From Sphingosinicella microcystinivorans (GTDB lineage: Bacteria; Pseudomonadota; Alphaproteobacteria; Sphingomonadales; Sphingomonadaceae): DNA of 64,000 nt. Positions 17,654 through 27,410 of the stretch are shown in pieces (position 1 is the stretch's first letter; each line of letters begins with the position of its first letter). The notes under the pieces were generated by a model. It saw only the letters and a list, made by a program, of their open reading frames with translations. It did no database searches and was not told the DNA's origin. Made by a program: the position numbers and the translations under genes. The stretch covers positions 854,945 to 918,944 of the forward strand of contig NZ_RBWX01000007.1 of assembly GCF_003634215.1 (NCBI RefSeq), written 5' to 3'.

Positions 17654-18916
17654 ATGGCAACACATCCGGAAGCACGCGGCGCGCACGTCGTCGAAGCGGA
17701 TCGCCGGTTCTGGATCGGCGGCCTTCCTGCACGATTGTTCGCCGGAAGCCGCCAGCGTCTGATCGAACGTGTCGATGCCGGCCTCGCTCGTGGTACGCTG
17801 ACGCTTGTGGAGCCGGACGGCCGCGTGCAGCGGCTCGGCGGTCGTGCCCCAGGTCCGCAGGCGGAGCTTCGCCTCATCAACTGGCGTCCGTTCCTGCGGC
17901 TTGCGGCGGGCGGGTCGGCGGGCTGGGCGCGGGCGTATTTCGATGGGGACTGGACGAGCCCCGATGTGCCCGCCTTTTTCGAAGTCATGATGCTCAACCG
18001 GCGAGAGCTTGGCAACACCGGACGCGGCGCGCTTCCGGGACGCCTCTTCAACCGGCTGATGCGTGCACTGCAGGCGAACACGCTCACCGGCGCGCGCCGC
18101 AACATCCAGTTCCACTACGATCTCGGCAACGATTTCTACGCTGCCTGGCTCGACGAGACGATGGCATACTCATCGGCGATCTTCGGGGCGCCGGACGAAC
18201 CGCTCGCCGAGGCGCAGCGCCGAAAGGTGCGCCTGCTGCTCGACCGGCTGGAGATGAAGCCGGGCCAGCGTCTGCTGGAAATCGGCTGCGGCTGGGGCGG
18301 CCTCGCCGAGATCGCCGCGAAGGAATTCGGCGTCCACGTCACCGGCATCACGCTAAGCCGGGAGCAACTGGAGTACGGGCAGCGCCGGATCGCCGCCGCC
18401 GGACTTTCGGATCGCGTCGACCTGCGCATCGCCGACTACCGCGAGGATATCGGCCGTTTCGATCACATGGCATCCGTCGAGATGTTCGAGGCGGTCGGTG
18501 CCCGCTACTGGAAAACCTTCATGCGCTCGGCCTTCCGCGCCCTGAAACCGGGCGGACGCGCGGCCATGCAGGTCATCACCATCGACGAAGCGGTGTTTCC
18601 CGCCTATCGCTCAGGCGCGGATTTTATCCAGACCTACATCTTCCCCGGCGGAATCCTGCCGAGCGAGCCGCGCTTGCGGACGTCGGCGGAAAAAGCTGGC
18701 TTCCGGTGGGAAGGCGCGCAGGCGTTCGGGCAGCACTATGCCGAAACGCTCCGCCAGTGGCGGCTCCGCTATGATGCGGCGCGGCAGGAGCAGCGCCTTC
18801 CGCCCGGCTTCGATGCCGCCTTCGATACCATCTGGCGCTACTACCTGATGTATTGCGAAGGCGGCTTCCGGTCAGGCGGGATCGACGTCGTGCAGACGCT
18901 GTTGAGGCGGCCTTGA
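17654..18916 (+). CDS. cfa: Cyclopropane-fatty-acyl-phospholipid synthase family
   Basis: S-adenosylmethionine-dependent methylation of unsaturated acyl chains in membrane phospholipids. The 420 residues comprise an N-terminal lipid-binding part and a methyltransferase domain with FHYDLGNDFYAAWLDETMAYS, the SAM site LEIGCGWGGLAEIAAK, VTGITLSREQLEYGQ and the end YYLMYCEGGFRSGGI. The start at 17654 lacks a textbook ribosome site but gives the expected N-terminus. It probably shares a transcript with phrB. Confidence 0.92.
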   Translation: MATHPEARGAHVVEADRRFWIGGLPARLFAGSRQRLIERVDAGLARGTLTLVEPDGRVQRLGGRAPGPQAELRLINWRPFLRLAAGGSAGWARAYFDGDWTSPDVPAFFEVMMLNRRELGNTGRGALPGRLFNRLMRALQANTLTGARRNIQFHYDLGNDFYAAWLDETMAYSSAIFGAPDEPLAEAQRRKVRLLLDRLEMKPGQRLLEIGCGWGGLAEIAAKEFGVHVTGITLSREQLEYGQRRIAAAGLSDRVDLRIADYREDIGRFDHMASVEMFEAVGARYWKTFMRSAFRALKPGGRAAMQVITIDEAVFPAYRSGADFIQTYIFPGGILPSEPRLRTSAEKAGFRWEGAQAFGQHYAETLRQWRLRYDAARQEQRLPPGFDAAFDTIWRYYLMYCEGGFRSGGIDVVQTLLRRP

Positions 18917-18949
18917 AAGCGCTTCCCAAATAGGGAAAGTCGTGGGACG

Positions 18950-18978
18950 AACCCCGTGTTCTTTGAAAACCCGGGGTT
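18950..18978. terminator. Bidirectional hairpin between cfa and nitronate monooxygenase
   Basis: AACCCCG (18950-18956) pairs with CGGGGTT (18972-18978) between two converging genes. There is no strong T run on either side, so termination is likely but not certain. Confidence 0.5.
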
Positions 18979-18979
18979 G

Positions 18980-19957
18980 CTATGCGTTCGCGAAGCCCGT
19001 CAGTCTCTGACGGATGATCGCATCTGCTTCGGCCATGATCCGATCGATCAACTCTTGGCAGGTTGGGATGTCGTGGATCAGTCCGGCAACCATGCCGCAA
19101 CTCCACGCGCCCGCATCCATGTCGCCGTCTTTCATGATGCGTGGATAGACGCCAGCGACCTCTTCGATGATGTCCTCGAATTTGAGGTTCGCGCCCAGCA
19201 CCTTCTCCTTTTCCAGCAGGCGCTCGACGGCGGCATTGCTGAGCACGCGCTCGGTGTTGCGAAGCGGGCGCATCACCAGGCGCGTATCCAGTTCACTCGC
19301 GGCGAGAAGTGCCTGTTTCACCTTCTCGTGCACGGGCGCTTCCTTCGTCGCGATGAAGCGCGTTCCCATGTTCATGCCTTCCGCGCCAAGCGCGAGGGCT
19401 GCGACGAGGCTGCGCCCGTCCGCCATGCCTCCCGACGCTACGAATGGAATTTCGAGCTCATCGGCGGCGCGCGGCAGCAGGATGAAGTTCGGCACGTCGT
19501 CCTCGCCCGGATGGCCGCCGCACTCGAAGCCGTCCACCGAAACGGCATCGCAGCCGATCGACTGGGCCTTCAGCGAATGGCGCACCGACGTGCACTTGTG
19601 GATGACCTTGATGCCCGCGTCTTTAAGATAGGGAAGAACCTGTTGCGGATTATTGCCTGCTGTTTCGACTGCCTTGACGCCGCCCTCGATGATCGCGCGC
19701 ACGTAGCCCGGGTAGTCCGGCGTATTGACGACGGGGAGAAACGTGAGGTTCACGCCGAAGGGCTTGTCCGTCATGTCCCGGCAACGCGCGATCTCGTTCG
19801 CAAGATCTGCGGGCGTGCGCTGGGTGAGGCCGGTGATGATGCCGAGGCCGCCGGCGTTCGAAACCGCCGCTGCCATTTCCGCGAAACCGACGAAGTGCAT
19901 ACCACCCTGAATGATCGGGTGCTGGACGCCAAAAAGCTCGGTGATGCGTGTTTTCAT
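18980..19957 (-). CDS. Nitronate monooxygenase (2-nitropropane dioxygenase family)
   Basis: FMN-dependent TIM-barrel enzyme oxidising alkyl nitronates. The 325 residues begin MKTRITELFGVQHPIIQGGM and contain AVSNAGGLGIIT, IHKCTSVRHSLKAQ, DAVSVDGFECGGHPGEDDV and FVASGGMADGRSLVAALALGA. The ATG ending at 19957 is preceded by GAGGAGGAC, which fixes the start. It stands alone, converging with cfa. Confidence 0.93.
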   Translation of the reverse strand: MKTRITELFGVQHPIIQGGMHFVGFAEMAAAVSNAGGLGIITGLTQRTPADLANEIARCRDMTDKPFGVNLTFLPVVNTPDYPGYVRAIIEGGVKAVETAGNNPQQVLPYLKDAGIKVIHKCTSVRHSLKAQSIGCDAVSVDGFECGGHPGEDDVPNFILLPRAADELEIPFVASGGMADGRSLVAALALGAEGMNMGTRFIATKEAPVHEKVKQALLAASELDTRLVMRPLRNTERVLSNAAVERLLEKEKVLGANLKFEDIIEEVAGVYPRIMKDGDMDAGAWSCGMVAGLIHDIPTCQELIDRIMAEADAIIRQRLTGFANA

Positions 19958-20045
19958 CAAGTCCTCCTCATCTTTCTCAGGAGAATATGACTTTTAGATA
20001 TATATGAGCAAGTTGCATTTTTGGGCAGGTGCGCGCGGGTCCGAA

Positions 20046-21401
20046 TCAGTCTTCGGTGACCGCGGTGTCGTCGCCAGGACCCGCGGCGGGATCGGGCTTG
20101 GCCGCAATCGGAAGCGATGGCCCCGCGAGCGCAGCGTTCAGCGCTTCACGATCGAGTTCGCCTTCCCAGCGCGCGACGACGATTGTCGCAACCGCATTCC
20201 CAACAAAGTTGGTGAGCGCGCGGCATTCGCTCATGAAGCGGTCGATGCCGAGGATAAGCGCCATGCCCGCGACGGGGACGCTCGGCACCACCGAAAGCGT
20301 GGCCGCCAGCGTGATGAAGCCGGCGCCGGTGATGCCCGCTGCGCCCTTCGAACTCAGCATTGCGACGAGGAGGAGGAGGATCTGCTCTTCAAGGCTGAGA
20401 TCGATATTCAGCGCCTGCGCGATAAACAGCGCCGCCATCGTCATGTAGATGTTGGTGCCGTCGAGGTTGAACGAATATCCCGTCGGCACGACGAGTCCGA
20501 CAACGGATTTGGAAGCGCCCGCGCGCTCCATCTTTGCGATCAGGCTAGGGAGAGCGGCTTCCGAGCTCGATGTTCCGAGGACGAGCAGCAGTTCTTCCTT
20601 GAGGTAGCGGATCAGCTTCAGGATCGAGAAGCCGTTCGCGACCCCGACCAGTCCAAGGACGCCGAGCACGAAAAGCAGGGAGGTGAGATAGAAGGTCCCG
20701 ATCAGGGCGGCGAGGTTCGCCACCGTGCCGATACCGTATGCGCCGATCGTGAAGGCGAAGGCGCCGAACGCCCCGATCGGCGCTGCTCTCATCAGAATGC
20801 CGACGAGCCGGAACACCGCGGCACCGAGTGCTTCCAGAAAGTTGACGACCGGCGCGCCGGTATCACCGACAAGTGTAAGCGCGATGCCAAAAAGAATGGA
20901 GACGAACAGGACCTGAAGGATGTCGCCATCCACGAAGCCACTGATGAGCGTGTTCGGAATGATGTGCATCAGGAAGCCGACGATGCTGTTGTCGTGTGCT
21001 GCCTTCGAATATTGGGCAACGGCGCCGCCGTCGAGCGTGGCGGGGTCGATGTTGAGCCCACGCCCCGGCTGGATGACGTTGGCAACGATAAGGCCTACGA
21101 TGAGGGCGAGCGTCGAGAAGACAAGGAAGTAGATGAAGGCCTTCGCCGCCACCCGTCCGACCCGCCCAAGGTCGCGCATCCCTGCGATGCCGGTGACGAT
21201 GGTGAGGAAGATCACCGGGCCGATGATCATCTTCACCAGTTTGATGAAGGCGTCGCCGAGCGGCTTCAGGCTCTCGCCGAATTCCGGCCAGATATGACCG
21301 ATCGTCCCGCCGAGCGCGATGGCGAGCAGGACCTGGAAATAGAGGTGCGCGTAAAACGGCCGCCGCATTGCCGGAGTCGGAACCGATTGCGGCTGGATCA
21401 A
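20046..21401 (-). CDS. dctA: C4-dicarboxylate/cation symporter
   Basis: Inner-membrane importer of succinate, fumarate and malate of the DAACS family, 451 residues. Signature stretches are [36 protein letters not shown] and [14 protein letters not shown], with about eight hydrophobic segments and two re-entrant loops expected. I use the TTG ending at 21401, because GGAG lies 8 bases upstream; the ATG at 21368 has none. It follows the tRNA-Gly gene on the same strand. Confidence 0.95.
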   Translation of the reverse strand: MIQPQSVPTPAMRRPFYAHLYFQVLLAIALGGTIGHIWPEFGESLKPLGDAFIKLVKMIIGPVIFLTIVTGIAGMRDLGRVGRVAAKAFIYFLVFSTLALIVGLIVANVIQPGRGLNIDPATLDGGAVAQYSKAAHDNSIVGFLMHIIPNTLISGFVDGDILQVLFVSILFGIALTLVGDTGAPVVNFLEALGAAVFRLVGILMRAAPIGAFGAFAFTIGAYGIGTVANLAALIGTFYLTSLLFVLGVLGLVGVANGFSILKLIRYLKEELLLVLGTSSSEAALPSLIAKMERAGASKSVVGLVVPTGYSFNLDGTNIYMTMAALFIAQALNIDLSLEEQILLLLVAMLSSKGAAGITGAGFITLAATLSVVPSVPVAGMALILGIDRFMSECRALTNFVGNAVATIVVARWEGELDREALNAALAGPSLPIAAKPDPAAGPGDDTAVTED

Positions 21402-21415
21402 GGGCGTTCTCCGGA

Positions 21416-21489
21416 TGGAGCGGGTGAAGGGAATCGAACCCTCGTCGTAAGCTTGGGAAGCTTCTGCTCTACCATTGAGCTACACCCGC
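21416..21489 (-). tRNA. tRNA-Gly (anticodon CCC)
   Basis: A 74-nt cloverleaf with acceptor GCGGGTG/CACCCGC, D-arm GCTC/GAGC, anticodon loop TTCCCAA, T-arm GAGGG-TTCGATT-CCCTT, discriminator T and an encoded CCA. The first anticodon-stem pair (G:A) is mismatched; the rest pairs. It lies 14 bases upstream of dctA on the same strand. Confidence 0.95.
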
Positions 21490-21567
21490 ACGCCGCCCAT
21501 TTGAATGGCGCGCCTTCGCTGGTCAAGAGGCGTTGACGCGGACGCGCGCGGCTGCGATGCACGCGCC

Positions 21568-22776
21568 ATGAAACGGATGAGCGGAGCGAACAGGGAAGAA
21601 ACCAAAGGCTGGCGTCCGGCCACGCGCGCCGTGCGCGGCGGCACGATGCGCAGCGAGTTCGGCGAGACCTCGGAGGCGATCTTCCTGACGTCCGGCTATT
21701 GCTACGACGACGCCGAAACGGTGGCCGCGCGCTTCCGCGGCGACGAGAAGGGCATGACCTACTCGCGCCTGCAGAACCCGACCGTCGCGATGTTCGAGGA
21801 ACGGCTGCGGCTCATCGAGGGGGCCGAGGCATGCCGCGCGATGGCGAGCGGCATGGCGGCGATGACGGCGGCGCTGCTCTCGCAGCTGCGCGCCGGCGAT
21901 CATGTCGTCGCGGGCCGCGCGCTGTTCGGCTCCTGCCGCTGGCTCGTCGATTCGCTGCTCCCCAAGTTCGGTGTCGAAACCACGGTTGTCGACGGGCGCG
22001 AGGTCGACGACTGGAAGGCGGCGGTACGGCCGAACACCAAGCTGTTCTTCATGGAAACGCCCGCGAACCCGACGCTCGACATCTGCGACATCCGCGCCAT
22101 CTCCGACATCGCGCACGACGCGGGTGCAGTGGTGGTCGTGGACAACGCCTTTGCAACGCCCGTCCTCCAGCGTCCGCTCGAGTGCGGCGCGGATATCGTA
22201 GCCTATTCGGCAACGAAGATGCTTGATGGGCAGGGCCGCGTGCTCGCGGGCGCCGTGCTCGGCTCGGAAGACTTCATCGAGGGCGAACTGCTCGCCTTCA
22301 CCCGCAATACGGGGCCGACACTCTCCGCGTTCAATGCATGGGTGGTGCTGAAAGGCCTGGAAACGCTCGAACTCCGGATGGCCAAGCAGTGCGAGAATGC
22401 GCTCGCAGTCGCCCGCTTCCTCGATGCGCGCGTGCCGCGCCTGCTTTATCCCGCGCTGCCTTCACACCCCCAGCACAACCTCGCGATGGCGCAGATGTCG
22501 GGCGGCGGCACGATCATGAGCCTGTTTGTTACAGACGGGCGCAAACAGGCGCACGGGCTCTTGGACGCGCTCAGCCTCGTCGATATCTCGAACAACATCG
22601 GAGACTCCCGCACGCTGATGACGCACCCGGCCTCGACGACCCACGCAGGGCTCGACGAGAAGGTGCGTGAGGAGATGGGCGTCACGGAGTCGATGCTGCG
22701 CCTCTCCGTGGGGCTCGAAGACCCCGCCGACGTCATCGACGATCTCGACCGGGCGCTCTCGGCGGTGGGGTTGTGA
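21568..22776 (+). CDS. metZ: O-succinylhomoserine sulfhydrylase
   Basis: PLP enzyme of the Cys/Met metabolism family that makes homocysteine from O-succinylhomoserine and sulfide. The 402 residues include TRAVRGGTMRSEFGETSEAI, the PLP lysine region YSATKMLDGQGRVL, and LMTHPASTTHAGL near the end. The start at 21568 (MKRMSGANREETKGW) is the first ATG giving the family N-terminus. It overlaps apaG by GTGA, a common pairing. Confidence 0.93.
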   Translation: MKRMSGANREETKGWRPATRAVRGGTMRSEFGETSEAIFLTSGYCYDDAETVAARFRGDEKGMTYSRLQNPTVAMFEERLRLIEGAEACRAMASGMAAMTAALLSQLRAGDHVVAGRALFGSCRWLVDSLLPKFGVETTVVDGREVDDWKAAVRPNTKLFFMETPANPTLDICDIRAISDIAHDAGAVVVVDNAFATPVLQRPLECGADIVAYSATKMLDGQGRVLAGAVLGSEDFIEGELLAFTRNTGPTLSAFNAWVVLKGLETLELRMAKQCENALAVARFLDARVPRLLYPALPSHPQHNLAMAQMSGGGTIMSLFVTDGRKQAHGLLDALSLVDISNNIGDSRTLMTHPASTTHAGLDEKVREEMGVTESMLRLSVGLEDPADVIDDLDRALSAVGL

Positions 22777-23180
22777 AGGAGTTCTTCGCAGCCTCTGCCA
22801 CGACCGCCGGTGTCACCGTGCGCGCCAACCCGTCCTACCTGCCGGAGCGCTCGCTGCCGGAGCGGGACCACTATGTGTGGACCTACCACATACGGATTGA
22901 GAACGGGCGCGATGCGCCGGTGCAACTCATCAGCCGGCACTGGATCATCACAGACGGGACGGGAAACGTGCATGAGGTGCGCGGCGCGGGCGTCGTAGGG
23001 GCGCAGCCGGTGATCGCGCCGGGCGAGGCCTACGACTATGTCTCAGCCTGTCCGCTCGAAACGCCGATGGGCACGATGGCGGGTTCGTTCCAGATGCTGG
23101 ATGAAAAGGGGCAGGGCTTCGACGTTGCGATCCCGCTGTTTCTGCTGACGAGTCCTGCAGCGGCCGGCGCCGCTCACTGA
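22773..23180 (+). CDS. apaG: ApaG domain protein
   Basis: A 135-residue immunoglobulin-like protein of the ApaG family, linked by mutant work in enterobacteria to Co2+/Mg2+ efflux, with unclear biochemistry. It shows YVWTYHIRIENG, QLISRHWIITDGTGNVHEVRG, GVVGAQPVIAPGEAYDYVS and ETPMGTMAGSFQM. It starts at a GTG that overlaps the metZ stop by four bases. Confidence 0.95.
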   Translation: MKEFFAASATTAGVTVRANPSYLPERSLPERDHYVWTYHIRIENGRDAPVQLISRHWIITDGTGNVHEVRGAGVVGAQPVIAPGEAYDYVSACPLETPMGTMAGSFQMLDEKGQGFDVAIPLFLLTSPAAAGAAH

Positions 23181-23181
23181 C

Positions 23182-23568
23182 TCAGCAGTCGCCGACGCGC
23201 TTGAATTCCTGACGCACTGCGAACGGCTCGCGGCCGCGAATGCCCTGTGCGTCGATCGTGAAGTGGTTGCGATTGTCCTTCACGATGGTCGTGCGCCCGC
23301 TGCCGAGGCCGCGGCAGCTGTAGGCCACCGTGGCGCGTTCCGCGGTATCCTCGACGATGGTGTGGACACAGCTTTTGCCGTCCGCGGCTTCGAGGCCGAC
23401 GTGCATCAGCGATTCGGGCGAAATGATACAGCGATTGGCGCCGCCCGAAACGCTGTACGAGCCCGGCTGGAAATCACCGCCGCCGAACAGCGATAGCGTC
23501 ACCGGCTGCGCAAACGCAGCTGTTGCCGCAACAAGGGCACCACCAGCAAGAACCAGACTACGGCGCAT
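23182..23568 (-). CDS. Exported small protein, DUF3617-like
   Basis: A 128-residue secreted protein with signal peptide MRRSLVLAGGALVAATAAFAQ. It has the pattern of DUF3617 proteins: a Cys-x-Ser-Pro-Glu block (RCIISPESLM), a central Cys (KSCVHTIVED), then YSCRGLGSGRTT and a closing Cys. Function unknown. The start is placed at 23568, where the signal peptide begins. It converges with apaG with only a 1-base gap. Confidence 0.7.
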   Translation of the reverse strand: MRRSLVLAGGALVAATAAFAQPVTLSLFGGGDFQPGSYSVSGGANRCIISPESLMHVGLEAADGKSCVHTIVEDTAERATVAYSCRGLGSGRTTIVKDNRNHFTIDAQGIRGREPFAVRQEFKRVGDC

Positions 23569-23654
23569 GAGCGCTTCACTCCCTGTCAAATCTCCGGCTG
23601 TCCGAAGATAGTCACACTATAACGATGACAGATGAATAAGGCATATCCGGGACG

Positions 23655-24581
23655 TTAATCCCCCATATCAATTGGGAACAGACGCGAGCAGAACTCGCAG
23701 TTTACATCGATCGTACCTTCGGGCCCGCGCATTTCGGCGAGTTCTTCGGCCGGGAAGCGGCCGAGCACCTCGCGGAAGTGCTGCACGGTGCAGCGACAAC
23801 CGCGGGTGAGGGCAATGGACGGCGAGACGCGGACCTCGTCCTCATTGAACAGCCGCCAGAGCAGGGCCTCCTCGCTCAAATGGCTGTCGGTCAGCTCCAT
23901 TTCGGTGATCGTGGAGGCGAGGGCGAGCACATGCTCCCAGTCATGCGTGTCGGTGCGCGCCGTAAGGCGCGGGCCGCCCGTTTCGCCGTGCGGGAGGTGC
24001 TGGACCAGAAGCCCGCCGGCCTCCCACGCGCCGTCCTCCGTCTGTCGCACTGCGCCGCGCACGAGTGTCGGCACCTGCTCCGAGTCGGTGAAATAGCGCT
24101 CGGCCGCGTGACACAGCGTGTCGCCTTCCAGCGGCACGATGCCCTGATAACGTTCATCGGCGGCGCCCTGATCAATGGTGATCGCGAGATAGCCTGTGCC
24201 GAACAGGTCCGGGAGTAGCGCGCCGGGCACGATCTCGCCGAGCCGCTCAGCGTCGAAGCGCAGATAGCCGCGGATTTCACCGGCGCGGTAGTCGCAGACG
24301 AGAAGGTCGATCGGGCCGCCCTTCGACTGTACCTGTACGGTTGTTTGCCCTTCGCCCTTCTGGACCGTGGTGCCGATGAGCACGGTGAGAATCAACGCCT
24401 CACCGAGAAGCTGGCAGAGCGGGGCCGGATAGTCGTGCGCGCCAAGGATCGCGGCGAGCGCCGGGCCAAGCCGCGCGACGCGCCCACGTGCGCTGCGCGC
24501 CGGGATCGTGAACGGCAGCACGCGCCCTGTTTGCGGCGCGCCTGCGGCGCCGTTGCCGTTCAGCCGAGTTTGTTCAGACAC
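23655..24581 (-). CDS. hslO: Redox-regulated chaperone Hsp33
   Basis: Holdase chaperone switched on by oxidative stress through a C-terminal zinc centre. The four zinc cysteines are in GCRC and CEFC near the C-terminus. Other blocks are [36 protein letters not shown] and SGYLAIT-like [15 protein letters not shown]. The start is a GTG ending at 24581, which gives 308 residues and a 22-base overlap with the end of argF; no ATG exists near the N-terminus. Confidence 0.94.
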   Translation of the reverse strand: MSEQTRLNGNGAAGAPQTGRVLPFTIPARSARGRVARLGPALAAILGAHDYPAPLCQLLGEALILTVLIGTTVQKGEGQTTVQVQSKGGPIDLLVCDYRAGEIRGYLRFDAERLGEIVPGALLPDLFGTGYLAITIDQGAADERYQGIVPLEGDTLCHAAERYFTDSEQVPTLVRGAVRQTEDGAWEAGGLLVQHLPHGETGGPRLTARTDTHDWEHVLALASTITEMELTDSHLSEEALLWRLFNEDEVRVSPSIALTRGCRCTVQHFREVLGRFPAEELAEMRGPEGTIDVNCEFCSRLFPIDMGD

Positions 24582-25489
24582 CAGAGCAGGATCGCTTTCT
24601 GTGCATGTACGCGGTTTTCGGCTTCGTCCCACACGGCCGACTGGGGGCCGTCCATGACGGTGTCGACGACCTCCTCGCCGCGGTGAGCGGGAAGGCAGTG
24701 CAGGAAGAGTGCCGAAGGCTTCGCCTTCGCCATCAGCGCTTCGGTCACCTGATACGGCCCCATCGCAACCATGCGCTGCGCCTCGCCGGACTGGCCCATC
24801 GAGACCCACGTGTCTGTCACGACGACATCGGCCCCGGCCACAGCCGCTTCGGGATTGCGCTCCACGACGATCCGCGCGCCGCGTGCTTCGGCGCGGGCGA
24901 CGACGGCGTCGTCCGGGTCGTAGGCGGCGGGTACTGAAAGGCGCATCTCGAAGCCGAGCAGACCCGCGGCCTCGATCAGCGAGTAGCAGACGTTGTTGCC
25001 ATCGCCGAGCCACGTCCACACCGTGTCCGTGACACTGCGGCCGAGGCGCTCCTCCACGGTCATCAGATCGGCGACGATCTGGCAGGGGTGGCCGCTGTCC
25101 GTCAGCATGTTGATCACCGGCACGCCGCTGGCCGCGGCGAGCGCTTCCACCTTGTCGTGGCCGTTGGTACGCAGCGAAATGACGTCGACGAAGCGCGAGA
25201 GAACGCGCGCGGTGTCCTCGATCGTCTCGCCACGGCCAAGCTGCATGTCCGCCGAGGACAGGACCATCGCCGAGCCGCCGAGCTGACGCATCGCCATGTC
25301 GAAGGAGACGCGCGTGCGCGTGGACGACTTCTCGAAGATCGCGGCGAGCATGTGCCCGGCGAGCGGGGCGTCGTCGTCGACCGCGCCTTTCGGCCGGCCG
25401 GCGCGGGCCTGCTTGCGACGCTTCGCCTCGTCGAGGATCAGCCGCAGGGTTTCAGCGCCCGTGCTTTCGAGATCGAGAAAATGCCGCAT
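24560..25489 (-). CDS. argF: Ornithine carbamoyltransferase
   Basis: Makes citrulline from ornithine and carbamoyl phosphate in arginine synthesis. The 309 residues begin [20 protein letters not shown] and contain the carbamoyl phosphate site [10 protein letters not shown], the ornithine loop [10 protein letters not shown], and [19 protein letters not shown] precedes the ATG. It is followed by an overlapping hslO, an arrangement also seen in relatives. Confidence 0.97.
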   Translation of the reverse strand: MRHFLDLESTGAETLRLILDEAKRRKQARAGRPKGAVDDDAPLAGHMLAAIFEKSSTRTRVSFDMAMRQLGGSAMVLSSADMQLGRGETIEDTARVLSRFVDVISLRTNGHDKVEALAAASGVPVINMLTDSGHPCQIVADLMTVEERLGRSVTDTVWTWLGDGNNVCYSLIEAAGLLGFEMRLSVPAAYDPDDAVVARAEARGARIVVERNPEAAVAGADVVVTDTWVSMGQSGEAQRMVAMGPYQVTEALMAKAKPSALFLHCLPAHRGEEVVDTVMDGPQSAVWDEAENRVHAQKAILLWCLNKLG

Positions 25490-25541
25490 CGCCCTTCAAA
25501 ACCTCGTTCGTGAATGGCCCTGAAACCGGCCTTCGAAACGG

Positions 25542-25566
25542 AAAAAGGCGGCCAATCTGACCGCCC
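25542..25566 (-). terminator. Rho-independent terminator of the ABC permease gene
   Basis: Read on the minus strand, GGCGGTCA and TGGCCGCC form an 8-bp stem (one G:U) with a GAT loop, followed directly by TTTTTC. It lies about 50 bases after the permease stop codon and separates it from argF. Confidence 0.85.
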
Positions 25567-25613
25567 TTCGGACTCGTGCGCCTCCATGACGCACGCACGC
25601 CGCCAAGTCAATG

Positions 25614-26507
25614 TTACTGGCGGGTGCGCCAGCCAGTACGAAGCGCCCAGTAGCAGAGCGTCCACAGCGCCGTGTTGATGAGGGCGAGGGCGATCGCGCC
25701 GCCGATGACCGGGCCGTCGTGGATGCCGATGAAGCCGGAACGGAAGCCGTCGATCACGTAGAAGAACGGGTTGAAGTGGCTCGCCGTGTTCCACACGCCC
25801 GCCAGCCGGTCGATCGAGTAGAAGGTGCCCGAAAGCAGCGACAGCGGCTGCACGACGAAGTTGGTGACGGCGGCGGCATGATCGAACTTGTCCGCCCACA
25901 GCCCGGTGATGACCCCGAGCAGCCCCAGCATCACCGCGCCCATCGTGCCGTAGAACACGACGGCGAGTGGGTTGTGGATCGCCACCGAAACGCCCGGCCA
26001 CAGCACCATCGCGCCCCATACGGCAAGACCAACGAGCCACGCCCGCGTCACGGCGCCCGCGACGAACGAGACCAAAAGCTCCCCCGGCGACAGGGGCGGC
26101 ATCAATATGTCCACGATCGTGCCCTGGACCTTGCCGATGAGAATCGAGGACGAGGTGTTGGCGAAGCTGTTCTGCATCATCGCCATCACGATAAGGCCCG
26201 GCGCGAGGAAGCTGTTGAACGGCACGCCGAGCACCGTGAGGTTGCCGCGCCCGAGCGCCACGGTGAAAATGGCGAGGAACAGGAGCGTGGTGATCGCGGG
26301 CGCCCACACGGTTTGCAACTGCACCTTGAAGAACCGCCTCACCTCCTTCACATAGAGGGTCCGAAGGCCCGGCCAGTTGATGCGGCCGATGATCGGCACG
26401 CCGGGTTCGCTGTGGGCGGGTTCGCTGTGGACCGGCGCGGCCGGTTTCGCTACGGAAGGCTTTGCAAGCTGATCGTGCATCTGCGTGGGAGTAGTGGCTG
26501 TGGCCAT
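25614..26507 (-). CDS. ABC-2 type transporter permease
   Basis: Integral membrane half of an ABC exporter, 297 residues, with a hydrophilic Pro/Ala-rich N-terminus (about 40 residues) and six hydrophobic segments beginning AITTLLFLAIFTVAL. It includes the family signature region SFANTSSSILIGKVQGT and PLSLLSGTFYSIDRL. No ATPase partner is in the window, so it relies on a gene elsewhere. Divergent from gcrA across about 50 bases. The exported substrate is unknown. Confidence 0.9.
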   Translation of the reverse strand: MATATTPTQMHDQLAKPSVAKPAAPVHSEPAHSEPGVPIIGRINWPGLRTLYVKEVRRFFKVQLQTVWAPAITTLLFLAIFTVALGRGNLTVLGVPFNSFLAPGLIVMAMMQNSFANTSSSILIGKVQGTIVDILMPPLSPGELLVSFVAGAVTRAWLVGLAVWGAMVLWPGVSVAIHNPLAVVFYGTMGAVMLGLLGVITGLWADKFDHAAAVTNFVVQPLSLLSGTFYSIDRLAGVWNTASHFNPFFYVIDGFRSGFIGIHDGPVIGGAIALALINTALWTLCYWALRTGWRTRQ

Positions 26508-26558
26508 GCCCCGCAAGCCGGTCGGCTCTTTTGTTTGAAGATTGGAAGTGGGAACGCG

Positions 26559-27155
26559 ATGTCCTGGACGGACGAACGGATCGAGACGCTGAGGAGCCTC
26601 TGGGAAAAGGGGCTGACCGCGAGCCAGATCGCCGACAAGCTCGGCAGCGTGAGCCGCAACGCGGTGATCGGCAAGGCACACCGGCTGGGCCTGAAGGCGC
26701 GCCCGTCTCCCGTGAAGGGCGATAGCGACGGCACACCGCGCGAGACCGCGAAGAAGGCCGCCGCGCCCGCGGCGCCCAAGCCGAAGCCCGAAGCCGCCGC
26801 GCCGGAAGCCGCGGCCTCGCAGCCGCGTCCGGCCCCCGAAGCCAAGGCGACGCCGACGGCGGCGCCCGCAGCCGCACCGAAGCCGGCGATCCCCGTGCGC
26901 ACCGCGATGCCCGCCGCGCCGGTGAAGCCGCGTGCGCCCGGCGAGAAGGTGACGCTGCTCGATCTCAGCGACAAGATCTGCAAGTGGCCGATCGGTCACC
27001 CCGGCGAGCCCGATTTCCAGTTCTGCGGCCGCCCGGTGAACCCCGGCTTCCCCTACTGCACCCCGCACTGCGCCGAGGCCTATCAGGCCCAGCTCCCGCG
27101 CGACCGCAACCGGCCCTCCAGAGCGCCGATGCCGCCGTTACCGCGGGTTCGCTAG
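26559..27155 (+). CDS. gcrA: Cell-cycle regulator GcrA
   Basis: Sigma-70 partner and transcriptional activator that reads methylated GANTC sites in Alphaproteobacteria. The 198 residues have the DNA-binding N-terminus MSWTDERIETLRSLWEKG, then SQIADKLGSVSRNAVIGKAH, a long Ala/Pro linker and the C-terminal sigma-binding block DLSDKICKWPIGHPGEPDF with FCGRP and YCTPHC cysteines. GGGA precedes the ATG. Both ends are intact. Confidence 0.96.
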   Translation: MSWTDERIETLRSLWEKGLTASQIADKLGSVSRNAVIGKAHRLGLKARPSPVKGDSDGTPRETAKKAAAPAAPKPKPEAAAPEAAASQPRPAPEAKATPTAAPAAAPKPAIPVRTAMPAAPVKPRAPGEKVTLLDLSDKICKWPIGHPGEPDFQFCGRPVNPGFPYCTPHCAEAYQAQLPRDRNRPSRAPMPPLPRVR

Positions 27156-27180
27156 CCCGCTGAGGGCGGCGAAAGCCGAG

Positions 27181-27202
27181 CGAAGTTGATGAAGTTGAGA
27201 CA
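27181..27202 (-). repeat. Dispersed repeat TGTCTCAACTTC..., copy 2, within gcrA/SEC-C spacer
   Basis: Same 22-base sequence as at 13481-13502, inverted, with one mismatch. The 255-base spacer 27156-27410 between converging gcrA and the SEC-C gene holds this repeat and T-rich stretches (eight T at 27210), but no gene that I can support. Confidence 0.6.
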
Positions 27203-27410
27203 ATGGAGCGTTTTTTTTCGAAACGCGCGGCGCTAGCGGCTGTCCGCAGCGCGTGCAAGCGCGTGCCGAGGACGAGGTTTTTCATTTTCAACGCGCGAAC
27301 CAGCGATGGGCGACGCGCTTCAAAGAGCGCGGCGAGGCTGGCATAGCTTTTCCTATTTCAGAAGTGTGAACTGCGCACTTTGAGGCGCGATTTGTCCCGG
27401 CCGTTCCGAC

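Noticed and set aside
25611-26558. Plus-strand open frame running into gcrA
   Set aside because: This part is antisense to the ABC permease and very Arg/His-rich. gcrA has a proper ribosome site and family N-terminus at 26559.
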